Source: an uncultured Pseudoxanthomonas sp. (lineage in GTDB: Bacteria; Pseudomonadota; Gammaproteobacteria; Xanthomonadales; Xanthomonadaceae). Taken from it: a stretch of DNA of 64,000 bases. This document shows, piece after piece, positions 17,501 through 24,465 of the stretch. Under the pieces are notes generated by a model. The model was not told the DNA's origin. It ran no database searches and saw nothing but the letters and a program-made list of their open reading frames with translations. Each line of letters opens with the position of its first letter. Position 1 is the stretch's first letter. The DNA lies in assembly GCA_946886405.1 (NCBI GenBank), contig CAMPIO010000008.1, positions 1 to 64,000 of the forward strand, read 5' to 3'. The position numbers were made by a program, and so were the translations under genes.

Positions 17501-17645
17501 TGCTGGCCGAACTGGTGGCGGTCCAGGTGGCGCGCGGCGGGAGCGCCTCTGCAGCATGCGCCGCCTCACTGGCCAGCGCTCCGATCGCCATCGCGCAGGC
17601 GGTCGTGGTGGTGCACAGCAGGCGGCGCGTCGGCGTGGGGATCAT
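14514..17645 (-). CDS. Secreted F5/8C (discoidin) and (alpha/alpha)6 glycosidase-like protein
   Basis: This protein of 1043 residues starts with a signal peptide (about residues 1-31, ending SEAAHA). The ATG at 17645 has AGGA eight bases upstream. An F5/8 type C (discoidin) carbohydrate-binding domain covers about 38-160, with GHWYQVDFGKRVDVGAVELHW. The central and C-terminal parts look like a six-hairpin (alpha/alpha)6 glycosidase, with NYNRSFIRDGAATAATL, SDIEYDSQGQFIWLVAEL and HTWIGSEYARAIFG. It should cleave a polysaccharide in the periplasm or outside the cell. I cannot name the GH family. A perfect LacI-type operator lies 52 bases upstream, which supports sugar-induced expression. Confidence 0.75.
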   Translation of the reverse strand: MIPTPTRRLLCTTTTACAMAIGALASEAAHAAEALPPRATWTATSSASTTVEMAPPKGIDGDPATKWGGAFSPGHWYQVDFGKRVDVGAVELHWEWGGARAYSIQASDDGEHWRTAFETRDGVGGIAYDVFPTVQARYLRLAAPDRSADWGVSVFEFQPYAGGETPRITGVSGDPAALWSDAGEAHAMKAEPAADGMRQLQIDLPKPLSLAGLEVAWKDTPLAARLEGREAGSDRWIVMAEEPRAFGDTAFLADRQARTLSALRLSVRGEGTQIPMLQRLRLIGPKRVMTAMKRYELAASREHRALFPSSLHQQQVYWTAVGIPAGRQKSVLDEFGHVEAFKGAPLVQPVWRDASGRASAANTDTPITHALRDGWMPMPTVQWSPQPGLELTTAAIALEQRGAPVTLVRYRLRNTGTTSVAGSFNLLTRPMQVSPPWQNGGPSPIREIAVGTGDAAQVAVNGRTLFQSLTPVARASASAFGAHGEGEITALLMTDALPGTHQVHDDTGLAAGQLGYDVALAPGATQDIVIAFALGDARIDPAKPLPAAPAIDLKGLTGEGAFDARADEVAAQWQARLGRIGLSLPDASLVDMLRAQAAYMLINQSGHAMQPGPRNYNRSFIRDGAATAATLVRMGMPKTARDYLQWYAGHAVHENGLVSPILNDDGSVNTGFGSDIEYDSQGQFIWLVAELARLDGGARSVRDYQDKVTRAMNFMQELRERTMVPGYLADQPSPERFHGILAPSISHEGYPVPTHSYWDDYWALKGWHDGAWLAEQWGDAKTAAWAREQYAALRASMAASIRATMTWKGIDTVPADADMGGSDPTSLSIGLDPAGQQDVMPADALKTTFDRYLDDVRKRDVPGALYAYTPYEIRNVLTYVHLNRPQEAHELLMRFLGHRRPGPWQVLAEVVYSDARHAIYLGDMPHTWIGSEYARAIFGMLMHEGDTALSLLPGTPPAWVADDGLRVDGLPTAYGTLAMTARQQGQTLHVTLGPGLRKDVALKVSWPNRTKPSQVMVDGKAVTDFDDQGLRIAHPFSQLEATW

Positions 17646-17662
17646 CAGGCGGTTCCTGGCAG

Positions 17663-17678
17663 CGCGGGTCACCCCGCG
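17663..17678. other. Small hairpin in the leader of the glycosidase gene
   Basis: CGCGGG/CCCGCG with a 4-base loop lies between the LacI-type operator and the ribosome site of the glycosidase gene. It may affect mRNA stability. No riboswitch pattern is recognised. A second stem, CCGTCGT/ACGACGG at 17733-17751, could end the upstream lipoprotein message. Confidence 0.3.
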
Positions 17679-17696
17679 AGCGGCGGACACTAGCCA

Positions 17697-17710
17697 TGAA
17701 AACGGTTACA
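17697..17710. promoter_or_regulatory. LacI-family operator upstream of the glycosidase gene
   Basis: TGAAAACGGTTACA reads on the minus strand as TGTAACCGTTTTCA, which fits the LacI-family consensus TGNAANCGNTTNCA at every fixed position. It lies 52-65 bases before the glycosidase ATG. No LacI-type regulator gene is present in the window, so the repressor must act in trans. Confidence 0.65.
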
Positions 17711-17789
17711 TGCGAGCTGCGCTGCACCATCGCCGTCGTCTCACACGACGGGGCGCCCTCGTTCTTCGGCCTGCGGATCGTGCGATCGT

Positions 17790-18170
17790 TCAGGGCGTCT
17801 TGCGAAGGCCATGCTCCGCGCGTTCGCAGACCACCAGCGCGCCATCATCGGTGACCGTGCCGGTGGCCTGCACGCGGTCGCCGGCTTTCAGCGATTGCAC
17901 ATCGTCCGGCGGCGGGGCCTTGCACAGGTTCCAGCGGGCGGGCAGGTGCACGTCCACCTGGCCGTTGGTCGCGGCGATCTTTACCACGGCGCTGCCGTCG
18001 TAGGTCCACGGCGTGGTGTCCACGCTGACGAGGGTGCCGGTGACGGTTGCCTGCTGGCCGGCGGCGAGCGTGGGGCTGCTCGCCGTCGGCGTGGTCGTGC
18101 AGGCAGCCAGCATCACGGCCGCGGCGAGGGTCGCGAGGCCGCGCGCGACGGGAAGGCGGAGCAGATTCAT
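17790..18170 (-). CDS. Putative lipoprotein with OB-like C-terminal domain
   Basis: This protein of 126 residues has a lipoprotein signal: a positively charged start, the hydrophobic stretch GLATLAAAVML and the lipobox LAAC (cysteine near residue 23), followed by a Thr/Ser/Pro-rich linker. The mature part (TVTGTLVSVDTTPWTYDGSAVVKIAATNGQVDVHLPARWNLC and onward) looks like a small beta-barrel of OB-fold type, but I do not recognise a named family. Its ATG overlaps the stop of the DUF2272 gene by one base (TGATG), so the two are translationally coupled. The role is unknown; an envelope function with its neighbour is likely. Confidence 0.7.
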   Translation of the reverse strand: MNLLRLPVARGLATLAAAVMLAACTTTPTASSPTLAAGQQATVTGTLVSVDTTPWTYDGSAVVKIAATNGQVDVHLPARWNLCKAPPPDDVQSLKAGDRVQATGTVTDDGALVVCERAEHGLRKTP

Positions 18171-19195
18171 CAGGGTGTGTCCGTAGCAGCAGGCGGGTTC
18201 GCTTCCGTGGGGCACCTTGGCACCCCCGATCCGATGACGCAGTGAATGCAGCACTCCGCCTTCTCCGGCGACTCACTACCGGGAGCTTCCTGCACGGGCG
18301 GCAGCGCGCCCGGCAGCTTCGCCAGTTCCGCCGGTGACTTGAGTCGCAGGATCGCGGCCCAGTCCTGCCGGTTCATGTTGCAGGCCGCCTCGTTGTCGGG
18401 CGCGCACAGCGTGCCATCGCCGATGCGCAGCGGCAGGCCGCCCCAGAATTCGCCGTTGCGGTTCAGTGGCAGCATCCGCATGGTCACGGCCTGCTGCACG
18501 TTGCCGCCGATCGCGTACGCGGTGTTGTCGTTGTTCGGGTTCACCGCCACCACGATGTCGCAATGCATGTCGAGCGAGCTGCCGCTGCGCAGCAACGGCA
18601 CCAGCCCTTCGTGGCCGAACAGGCGGCCGGACTGGCGCACGTAGCAGATCAGGTCGCCCACCACCGGCTTGGCCTTCGCCACGTCGATGACGTCGAAGGC
18701 ATTCGTCGACGGGTTCTGGAACGCCGCCTGCACATAGGTGAAGTGGCGGCTGGACCCGCGGAAGCCCGGCACCCTGGCTTCGCGCATCACCCACGAGATG
18801 AAGGCGGCCGACCACGGCGTGTCGACCACGAAGCCGCGGCAGGCTTCGGCCTGCGGCCCCGTCGCCGAGGCATAGAGGCAGTCGGTCGCGCCGCGGCGAT
18901 GGCCGATGGCGGCGAGCAGGCCGCTGTCGCGCCAGTAGCGAGCGACGCGTTGCCAGGCGCGGTCGTCGCCGATCGACAACAGCGACGACTCGGCTTCCAT
19001 CATCGGCGCATTCGCCAGCCGGCCGTTGCGGTCGATGAAGGGGCGATACCACATGACGTGTTCGCGGCAGGCGACCGTCGCGATGCGGGTGGCGACGTCC
19101 GACGGTACCTGTTGCGACAACTGCGGACAGGCATCGGCCGCGAGCGCGGCACCGGAAGACAGCAACAGGAAAGGCAGCAACCACCACGCACGCAT
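18170..19195 (-). CDS. Secreted DUF2272 domain protein with cysteine-rich tail
   Basis: This protein of 341 residues has a signal peptide (MRAWWLLPFLLLSSGAALAA) and a DUF2272 domain, recognisable by TPWSAAFISWVMREARVPGF and the cysteine/histidine-bearing segments VGDLICYVR and MHCDIVVAV. This pattern resembles papain-like NlpC/P60 or CHAP enzymes, so a wall-related or amidase activity is possible. The C-terminal tail carries an unusual cluster, ECCIHCVIGSGVPRC, not needed by the domain. The ATG at 19195 has AAGGA nine bases upstream and fits better than the GTG six bases earlier. It is coupled to the lipoprotein downstream. Confidence 0.75.
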   Translation of the reverse strand: MRAWWLLPFLLLSSGAALAADACPQLSQQVPSDVATRIATVACREHVMWYRPFIDRNGRLANAPMMEAESSLLSIGDDRAWQRVARYWRDSGLLAAIGHRRGATDCLYASATGPQAEACRGFVVDTPWSAAFISWVMREARVPGFRGSSRHFTYVQAAFQNPSTNAFDVIDVAKAKPVVGDLICYVRQSGRLFGHEGLVPLLRSGSSLDMHCDIVVAVNPNNDNTAYAIGGNVQQAVTMRMLPLNRNGEFWGGLPLRIGDGTLCAPDNEAACNMNRQDWAAILRLKSPAELAKLPGALPPVQEAPGSESPEKAECCIHCVIGSGVPRCPTEANPPAATDTP

Positions 19196-19357
19196 CAGCA
19201 CATCCTTCGGGGTTTGTGTTTCTCCTTACGCATCATGCCGCATCCGCAGGACAAGACATCCTCACGCCGCATGAAGGTATGCGAAGGGTCGCGCGGTTGC
19301 CGGTGGTCGTCCGGGCTGGCTAAGCTCGTGGGCCACCTGCCTGCGGTCCCCCTGCCG

Positions 19358-20335
19358 ATGCGTCCGTTATGTCGCGTACTGCCCGTGATCTTCCTGTTCG
19401 TCGTATCGCTGGCGGCACACGCCACCGGGCCCGACCGCCGCATCGCCATCACCATCGACGACCTGCCGTGGCAGCGGATGGACAAGACGCCGCCGGCGGA
19501 ACTGGGCGCGCGCCATGCGCAACTGATGGCGCAGCTGACGCAGGCCGGCGTGCCGGTGGTCGGCTTCGTCAACGAAGGCAAGCTGGACGTCGACGGCCAG
19601 GTGCAGCCGGCGCGGGTGGCGATGCTGCGCGACTGGCTGGAGGCGGGCTACGAACTGGGCAACCACACGCATGGCCACCTCGATGTGCACGCGGTGGGCT
19701 TGCCGGCGTTCCAGCAGGACATCCTCGATGGCGAGCGCGTGCTGCGGCCGTTGCTGGCCGAACGCGGGCAGGTGCCGCGCTGGTTCCGTCATCCCTACCT
19801 GCGCGCCGGACGCACGCCGGAGGATCGCGCGGTGCTGTCGGCTTTCCTCGGTGAGCGTGGTTACCGCATCGCGCCGGTCACGGTCGACAACGGCGAATGG
19901 GTGTGGGCGTTCGCGTACGCCAACGTGCTTGACGGCCAGCCCGATACGCCCGCGCGTGCGGCCACGCTGGAGCGGCTGCGTCGGGGCTATCTCCCCTACA
20001 TGCTCAACAAGGTCGACTACTACGAAGCGCAATCGCAGGCCTTGCTGGGGTACGCGTTGCCGCAGGTGTGGCTGCTGCATGCTAATGAACTGAATGCCGT
20101 GGCGTATGCCGATCTGGTGGCGGGCGTGCAGCGCCGCGGGTACCGCGTGGTGACGCTGGATGAAGCGATGCGTGACCCCGCCTATGCGCGTGGCGAAGAC
20201 GGCTACAACGGCCGCTACGGCCCCAGTTGGTTGCATCGCTGGGCGATGGCGGAGAAGAAGCCGAAGGACTTCTATGCCGGCGAGCCGGTGGTGCCGGGCT
20301 GGGTGTTGGCGCTGGCGGGCGTGGATTCGGAATAG
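19358..20335 (+). CDS. Polysaccharide deacetylase family protein (NodB fold)
   Basis: This 325-residue exported protein has a signal peptide (RVLPVIFLFVVSLAAHA) and a NodB-type deacetylase fold. Motif 1 is TIDDLP (the metal and catalytic aspartates), motif 2 is NHTHGHLD (the metal-binding histidines) and motif 3 is RHPYLRAGR. The family removes acetyl groups from N-acetylglucosamine polymers such as chitin or peptidoglycan. Xanthomonad homologues are usually annotated only at family level. I chose the ATG at 19358 because it gives a proper signal peptide; longer readings extend into the antisense of the DUF2272 gene. It is transcribed alone, divergent from the DUF2272 gene. Confidence 0.85.
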   Translation: MRPLCRVLPVIFLFVVSLAAHATGPDRRIAITIDDLPWQRMDKTPPAELGARHAQLMAQLTQAGVPVVGFVNEGKLDVDGQVQPARVAMLRDWLEAGYELGNHTHGHLDVHAVGLPAFQQDILDGERVLRPLLAERGQVPRWFRHPYLRAGRTPEDRAVLSAFLGERGYRIAPVTVDNGEWVWAFAYANVLDGQPDTPARAATLERLRRGYLPYMLNKVDYYEAQSQALLGYALPQVWLLHANELNAVAYADLVAGVQRRGYRVVTLDEAMRDPAYARGEDGYNGRYGPSWLHRWAMAEKKPKDFYAGEPVVPGWVLALAGVDSE

Positions 20336-20344
20336 CCGCCCGCG

Positions 20345-21124
20345 TCAGTCCTCGCGGCGCAGCGTCGCCAGTTTCAGGAACGCCTCGTGCTGGTAGCGGC
20401 TCATGCGCAGTTGCTGGCCGGTGTCCATGGTGACCACGTGATAGCCGTTGAACCACGGGTGGATGTCCTTGACCCGGCGGATGTTGATGATGGCCGAGCG
20501 GTGCACGCGGGCGAAGCGGCGCGGGTCTAGGCGCGCGGCCAGCGTGGCCATGGTTTCGCGTACCGCGTGCACGCGGTCGGCCAGGTGCAGGCGCACGGTG
20601 TTGCCGCTGGCCTTGATCCAGACGATGTCGTCCACGTCGACCAGTACCACGCGCTCGTCCTCGCGGACGGGGATCCGTTCCAGACAGGCGTCGCGCTGCT
20701 GCAGCGATGCGAGGGCCTGCATGATGCGGACGGTGGCGTCGGCATCGGCGCCGCGCGCGGTCGCCAGTCGCTGCTTCGCGCGGCGCAGTGTTTCCGCGAA
20801 ACGCTCGCGGCTGAACGGCTTCACCAGGTAGTCGACGGCGTTCGCTTCGAACGCGCGCACGGCGAACTGCTCGTAGGCGGTGACGAAGATGGTCGCCGGC
20901 ATGCGTGCCGCGCCGATGGTCGCCACCACGTCCAGGCCGGTGATGGCGGGCATCTGGATGTCGAGGAACACCAGGTCCGGCGACTGCGCGCGGATCGCCG
21001 CCACCGCCGACACGCCATCGCCGCATTCGCCGGTCACCTCGATGTCGGGATCGTCGCGCAGCAACCGCACCACCGCATGTCGCGCGATCGGTTCGTCGTC
21101 GATCACCAGCGCGGTCAGGCTCAT
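20345..21124 (-). CDS. LytTR-family response regulator
   Basis: This 259-residue protein has an N-terminal receiver domain with acidic residues D9/D10, the phosphoacceptor D55 in FLDIQMP and the conserved KPF lysine in YLVKPFSRERF. A C-terminal LytTR DNA-binding domain covers about residues 150-255, with DIVWIKASGNTVRLH and RFARVHRSAIINIRRV. It should be phosphorylated by the histidine kinase encoded just upstream, and its ATG overlaps that gene's stop by 4 bases (ATGA). Targets are not evident from the window. The stop lies only 10 bases from the converging deacetylase gene. Confidence 0.93.
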   Translation of the reverse strand: MSLTALVIDDEPIARHAVVRLLRDDPDIEVTGECGDGVSAVAAIRAQSPDLVFLDIQMPAITGLDVVATIGAARMPATIFVTAYEQFAVRAFEANAVDYLVKPFSRERFAETLRRAKQRLATARGADADATVRIMQALASLQQRDACLERIPVREDERVVLVDVDDIVWIKASGNTVRLHLADRVHAVRETMATLAARLDPRRFARVHRSAIINIRRVKDIHPWFNGYHVVTMDTGQQLRMSRYQHEAFLKLATLRRED

Positions 21125-22227
21125 GCCGGCACGTGCTCGGGCAGCACGTCGTCGTCCAGGTCGCGGTAGGGCAGGCGCAACCGGCAGGCGACGCCTCGCG
21201 GGACGATCAGGTCCAGCCGCAGGCTGGCCTCGTCGCCGTACAGCTCGCGCATGCGCAGCCTGGTGTTCGACAGGCCGATGCCATGCCCGCCCGCATGGCC
21301 GCCATCATCGAGCGTGCTGTTGTAGTTGCGCACGTCGATGCAGAGCAGGTCGCCGTCACGCCGGCAATCGATCTCGACGCAGTCGTCGCCCACATGCTGG
21401 CCGATGCCGTAGCGGATCGCGTTCTCCACGATCGGTTGCAGTACCAGGCTGGGCACGGCCGCCTCCAGCACCTCGGGTGCGACATGGATGCGCGTGATCA
21501 GGCGGTCCTTGAAGCGGCGCCGCTGGATGCCGAGATAGAGTTCGAGCAGTTCAAGTTCGCGCCGCAGCGGAATCTCCTGGCCGTCGTAGTCCTCCAGGAA
21601 TGCGCGCAGCAGTTCGCTCAACCGCAGCAGCATGTCTTCCGCCGACAGCTTGTCCTCGTCCAGCAAGGTCACGATGGCGTGCAGCGTGTTGAACAGGAAG
21701 TGCGGCTGCAGCTGGGTCTTCAGCACCTGCAGGCGCGATTGCGCGAGCTCGGTCGCCAGTCGCGTGGCCTCCAGTTCGCGACGCGACTTCTCCGCCTGGA
21801 AATGCAGCAGCTGTTGCACGGCCAGCAGCGCCCAGTACGCCAGCAGTCCCGTGGCGAAGTGCTTGCTGACGAACTGGGCGAACTGGTCGCCGATGCCGGC
21901 GGGCTCGAACAGCGACGAGACGAACGCGCCGATTGCCATGGCCAGCAGCGTGACGCCGAGGCTGTAGCCGACGTGCCGCAGCAGGGCGCGCAGGCGCAGC
22001 GGGAAGGGCAGGGGATGACGCTCGCCCAGCCGGAACACCAACGGTGCCAGCGCCGCCCACGTCAGCCATTGCACGGCGGACCAGCGCACGTAGGTCGCGG
22101 GCGACCACAGGCGCGCGTTGACCGCGTCGTTGACGCAGCCCTGCATCGCGAACACCACCACCACGAGTGACCAGAGGCCAAGGTAGCGGGACAGCCGGAC
22201 GTCCAGCGTGCCCAGACGGATCTTCAT
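21121..22227 (-). CDS. Membrane sensor histidine kinase, LytS/YpdA (His_kinase) type
   Basis: This 368-residue kinase has four hydrophobic segments between about residues 15 and 140, followed by a short coiled coil (EKSRRELEATRLATELAQSRLQ). The His_kinase domain carries LQPHFLFNTLHAIVTLL with the phosphorylated H176, then an ATPase domain with LQPIVENAIRYGI and GGHGIGLSNTRLRMREL. This is the architecture of LytTR-paired kinases. The ATG at 22227 has GGGAG seven bases upstream, and its gene is coupled to the response regulator downstream. No periplasmic sensor domain of any size is present, so the signal is probably sensed in the membrane. Confidence 0.92.
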   Translation of the reverse strand: MKIRLGTLDVRLSRYLGLWSLVVVVFAMQGCVNDAVNARLWSPATYVRWSAVQWLTWAALAPLVFRLGERHPLPFPLRLRALLRHVGYSLGVTLLAMAIGAFVSSLFEPAGIGDQFAQFVSKHFATGLLAYWALLAVQQLLHFQAEKSRRELEATRLATELAQSRLQVLKTQLQPHFLFNTLHAIVTLLDEDKLSAEDMLLRLSELLRAFLEDYDGQEIPLRRELELLELYLGIQRRRFKDRLITRIHVAPEVLEAAVPSLVLQPIVENAIRYGIGQHVGDDCVEIDCRRDGDLLCIDVRNYNSTLDDGGHAGGHGIGLSNTRLRMRELYGDEASLRLDLIVPRGVACRLRLPYRDLDDDVLPEHVPA

Positions 22228-22429
22228 GCGGTACTCCCAGTCGGCGACCGCATCGTAGGGCGATGCGCCGTGCACGGGAAGGCGCAGAAGGCACGCACTA
22301 CGATTCGTCACGACGGCACGACGATTCGTCCCGGATCCGTTGCCGGGCGAGCCGTGCGGGCGCGAGATGCGATCGCCCCGCACGCATGCCCGCGTCGTCG
22401 GTGGCGCCCTCACTTCCGGAGAACACGCC

Positions 22430-22822
22430 ATGCATCGTCTGTCCGTCATCGCCCTGCTCGCCACCGCCCTGTCGATCGCTGATGTCCAGGCGGGCGAACG
22501 CACGCACTACCTGTACCTCGTCAATCGCGCGCACGACCGGATCGTCTCGGTCGCGACCGCGCCCGCCGGTGGCGGGTCATGGAGCGAACTGCTGCATGGC
22601 GGCACCGTAGCCGGAGGTGGCGACACCGTGACGGTGCAGCTTGCTGCCGACCAGTGCGTGCATGACGTGCGGGTGGACTTCGTCAACGGCCGCCGCGCCC
22701 TGTATCCCGCGCTGGACCTGTGCCGCAACCGAACCCTGCGGATCCGGCCGTTGCCGGCGCGCGATGCGAAGCCGGTGGTGGCCACCCAGCACGACGCCGC
22801 CCCGCTACTCATGGAGGACTGA
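22430..22822 (+). CDS. Small secreted protein of unknown function
   Basis: This 130-residue protein begins with a signal peptide (MHRLSVIALLATALSIADVQA) after GGAG. The mature part is a small beta-rich domain (HYLYLVNRAHDRIVSVATAP, TVTVQLAADQCVHDVRVDFVNGR) with two cysteines (in DQCVHD and DLCRN) that may form a disulphide. I do not recognise a named family, though similar periplasmic proteins occur in xanthomonads. It is divergent from the LytTR kinase gene across a 202-bp spacer and convergent with adhP. The role is unknown. Confidence 0.65.
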   Translation: MHRLSVIALLATALSIADVQAGERTHYLYLVNRAHDRIVSVATAPAGGGSWSELLHGGTVAGGGDTVTVQLAADQCVHDVRVDFVNGRRALYPALDLCRNRTLRIRPLPARDAKPVVATQHDAAPLLMED

Positions 22823-22842
22823 CGCCGTGCGGGCGCCTGCCG

Positions 22843-23871
22843 TCAGCGGGCGAAGTCGAGCACGATGCGGCCTTCGATCGTGCCGGCCTGCATGCGCGCG
22901 AACACCTCGTTGATGTTTTCCAGCCGGTCCGTCGCTACCGTCGCCGCCACCTTGCCCATCGCAGCGAAGTCCAATGATTCCTGCAGGTCCAGGCGGGTAC
23001 CGACGATGGAACCGCGCACGGTGATGCCGTTGAGCACCATGCCGAAGATGTCGAGCGGGAACTGCCCCGGCGGCAGCCCGTTGAGCGAGACGGTGCCGCC
23101 GCGACGGACCATGCCGATGGCCTGCTCGAAGGCCTTCGGCGACACCGCCGTGACCAGCGCACCGTGCGCGCCGCCGATCTCCCGTTTCAGATACGCGACC
23201 GGATCGGTGGTCGTCGCATTGACGGTGACCGTGGCACCGAGACGGCGCGCGAGATCAAGCTTGGCATCATCCACATCGACGGCAGCCACGTTCAGGCCCA
23301 TCGCCCTGGCGTACTGCACGGCCATGTGGCCGAGTCCGCCGATGCCGGAAATCACCACCCAGTCGCCCGGCTTGGTGTCGGTGACCTTCAGGCCCTTGTA
23401 CACGGTCACACCGGCGCACAGGATCGGCGCGATCTCGACGAAGCCGATGTTCTTCGGCAGGTGGCCGACGTAGCTGGCGTTGGCCAAGGCGTACTCGGCG
23501 AAGCCGCCGTTGACGGAGTAGCCGGTGTTCTGCTGCGTCTCGCACAGCGTTTCCCAACCGCCGAGGCAATGCTCGCAGTAGCCGCAGGCGGAATAGAGCC
23601 AGGGAATGCCGACGCGGTCGCCTTCCTTCACGTGGCTGACGCTTGCGCCGACCGCGACCACGTGGCCCACGCCTTCGTGGCCGGGAATGAAGGGCGGGCT
23701 GGGCTTCACAGGCCAGTCGCCTTCGGCGGCATGCAGGTCGGTGTGGCAGACGCCACAGGCTTCGATCTTCACCAGGATGTCGCCTGCCGTGGGGCGCGGC
23801 ACCGGCACTTCTTCGATCACCAGCGGCTTGCCGAATTCCCGCACGACGGCGGCCTTCATGGTGCTGTCCAT
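22843..23871 (-). CDS. adhP: Zinc-dependent alcohol dehydrogenase
   Basis: This 342-residue enzyme of the medium-chain family oxidises primary alcohols or reduces aldehydes with NAD(H). The catalytic zinc ligands are C42 (ACGVCHTD) and H65-E66 ([10 protein letters not shown]), with the later Cys in ILCAG. The structural zinc site has four cysteines in [16 protein letters not shown]. The Rossmann motif is [13 protein letters not shown]. Length and motifs match AdhP. The ATG at 23871 follows AAAGGAG. It stands alone between two short genes on the opposite strand. Confidence 0.93.
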   Translation of the reverse strand: MDSTMKAAVVREFGKPLVIEEVPVPRPTAGDILVKIEACGVCHTDLHAAEGDWPVKPSPPFIPGHEGVGHVVAVGASVSHVKEGDRVGIPWLYSACGYCEHCLGGWETLCETQQNTGYSVNGGFAEYALANASYVGHLPKNIGFVEIAPILCAGVTVYKGLKVTDTKPGDWVVISGIGGLGHMAVQYARAMGLNVAAVDVDDAKLDLARRLGATVTVNATTTDPVAYLKREIGGAHGALVTAVSPKAFEQAIGMVRRGGTVSLNGLPPGQFPLDIFGMVLNGITVRGSIVGTRLDLQESLDFAAMGKVAATVATDRLENINEVFARMQAGTIEGRIVLDFAR

Positions 23872-24060
23872 ATCGATGCTCCTTTACCTGATGAAGCTTC
23901 ACCGTACGCCGGCGGCGAAACGGGCACGTTGATTCCGATCAATTCCACGGGCGCATCCGCCGCCGCCCGTCGGACGGGAATCCCGCTGGGCATCCGTTGC
24001 AACACGCTGTACGGTCGTCCTGGCGCCATCCGCGCGGCGACGACAGCAAGGCCATTCCCC

Positions 24061-24450
24061 ATGCCCGCACGCACGCCATCGAATGATGTGGATACCTTCC
24101 TGAGGGAACTGGAGCATCCACAGGACGCCGCGATCCGCCGATTGCGCGCCGTGATCCAGGCGGCCGATCCGCGCATCGGCGAAGGCATCAAGTGGAACGC
24201 GCCGAGTTTCCACGTGGACGGGCGTCATTTCGCCACGATGCAGCTGCGCCGGCGGGACAGCGTGCCGCTGGTGCTGCACCTGGGCGCGGCGAAGCGCACG
24301 ATGCCCGAGGGCGCCATCCACGATCCCGACGGACTGCTGACCTGGATGGCCGCCGACCGCGCAACGGCTTCGTTCGTTGGCACGCAGGACGTGGACACGC
24401 GTGCGGCGGCGCTGCAGGCCGTGCTGCGGCAATGGATGGCGCACGCCTGA
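24061..24450 (+). CDS. DUF1801 domain protein
   Basis: This 129-residue soluble protein matches DUF1801, a small family with a YdhG-like fold. The recognisable core is ELEHPQDAAIRRLRAVIQAADPRIGEGIKWNAPSF, followed by the beta-hairpin region with FATMQLRRRDSVPLVLHLGAAKRT. Some relatives are annotated as iron chaperones, but there is no support for that here. The ATG at 24061 has AAGG eight bases upstream. It is transcribed alone, convergent with the TPR gene. The function is unknown. Confidence 0.8.
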   Translation: MPARTPSNDVDTFLRELEHPQDAAIRRLRAVIQAADPRIGEGIKWNAPSFHVDGRHFATMQLRRRDSVPLVLHLGAAKRTMPEGAIHDPDGLLTWMAADRATASFVGTQDVDTRAAALQAVLRQWMAHA

Positions 24451-24465
24451 AGCGGGCGCGTCGCG

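Noticed and set aside
18563..19357. Long N-terminal extension of the polysaccharide deacetylase
   Set aside because: The extra part is antisense to the DUF2272 gene and has no domain. The start at 19358 gives a proper signal peptide.
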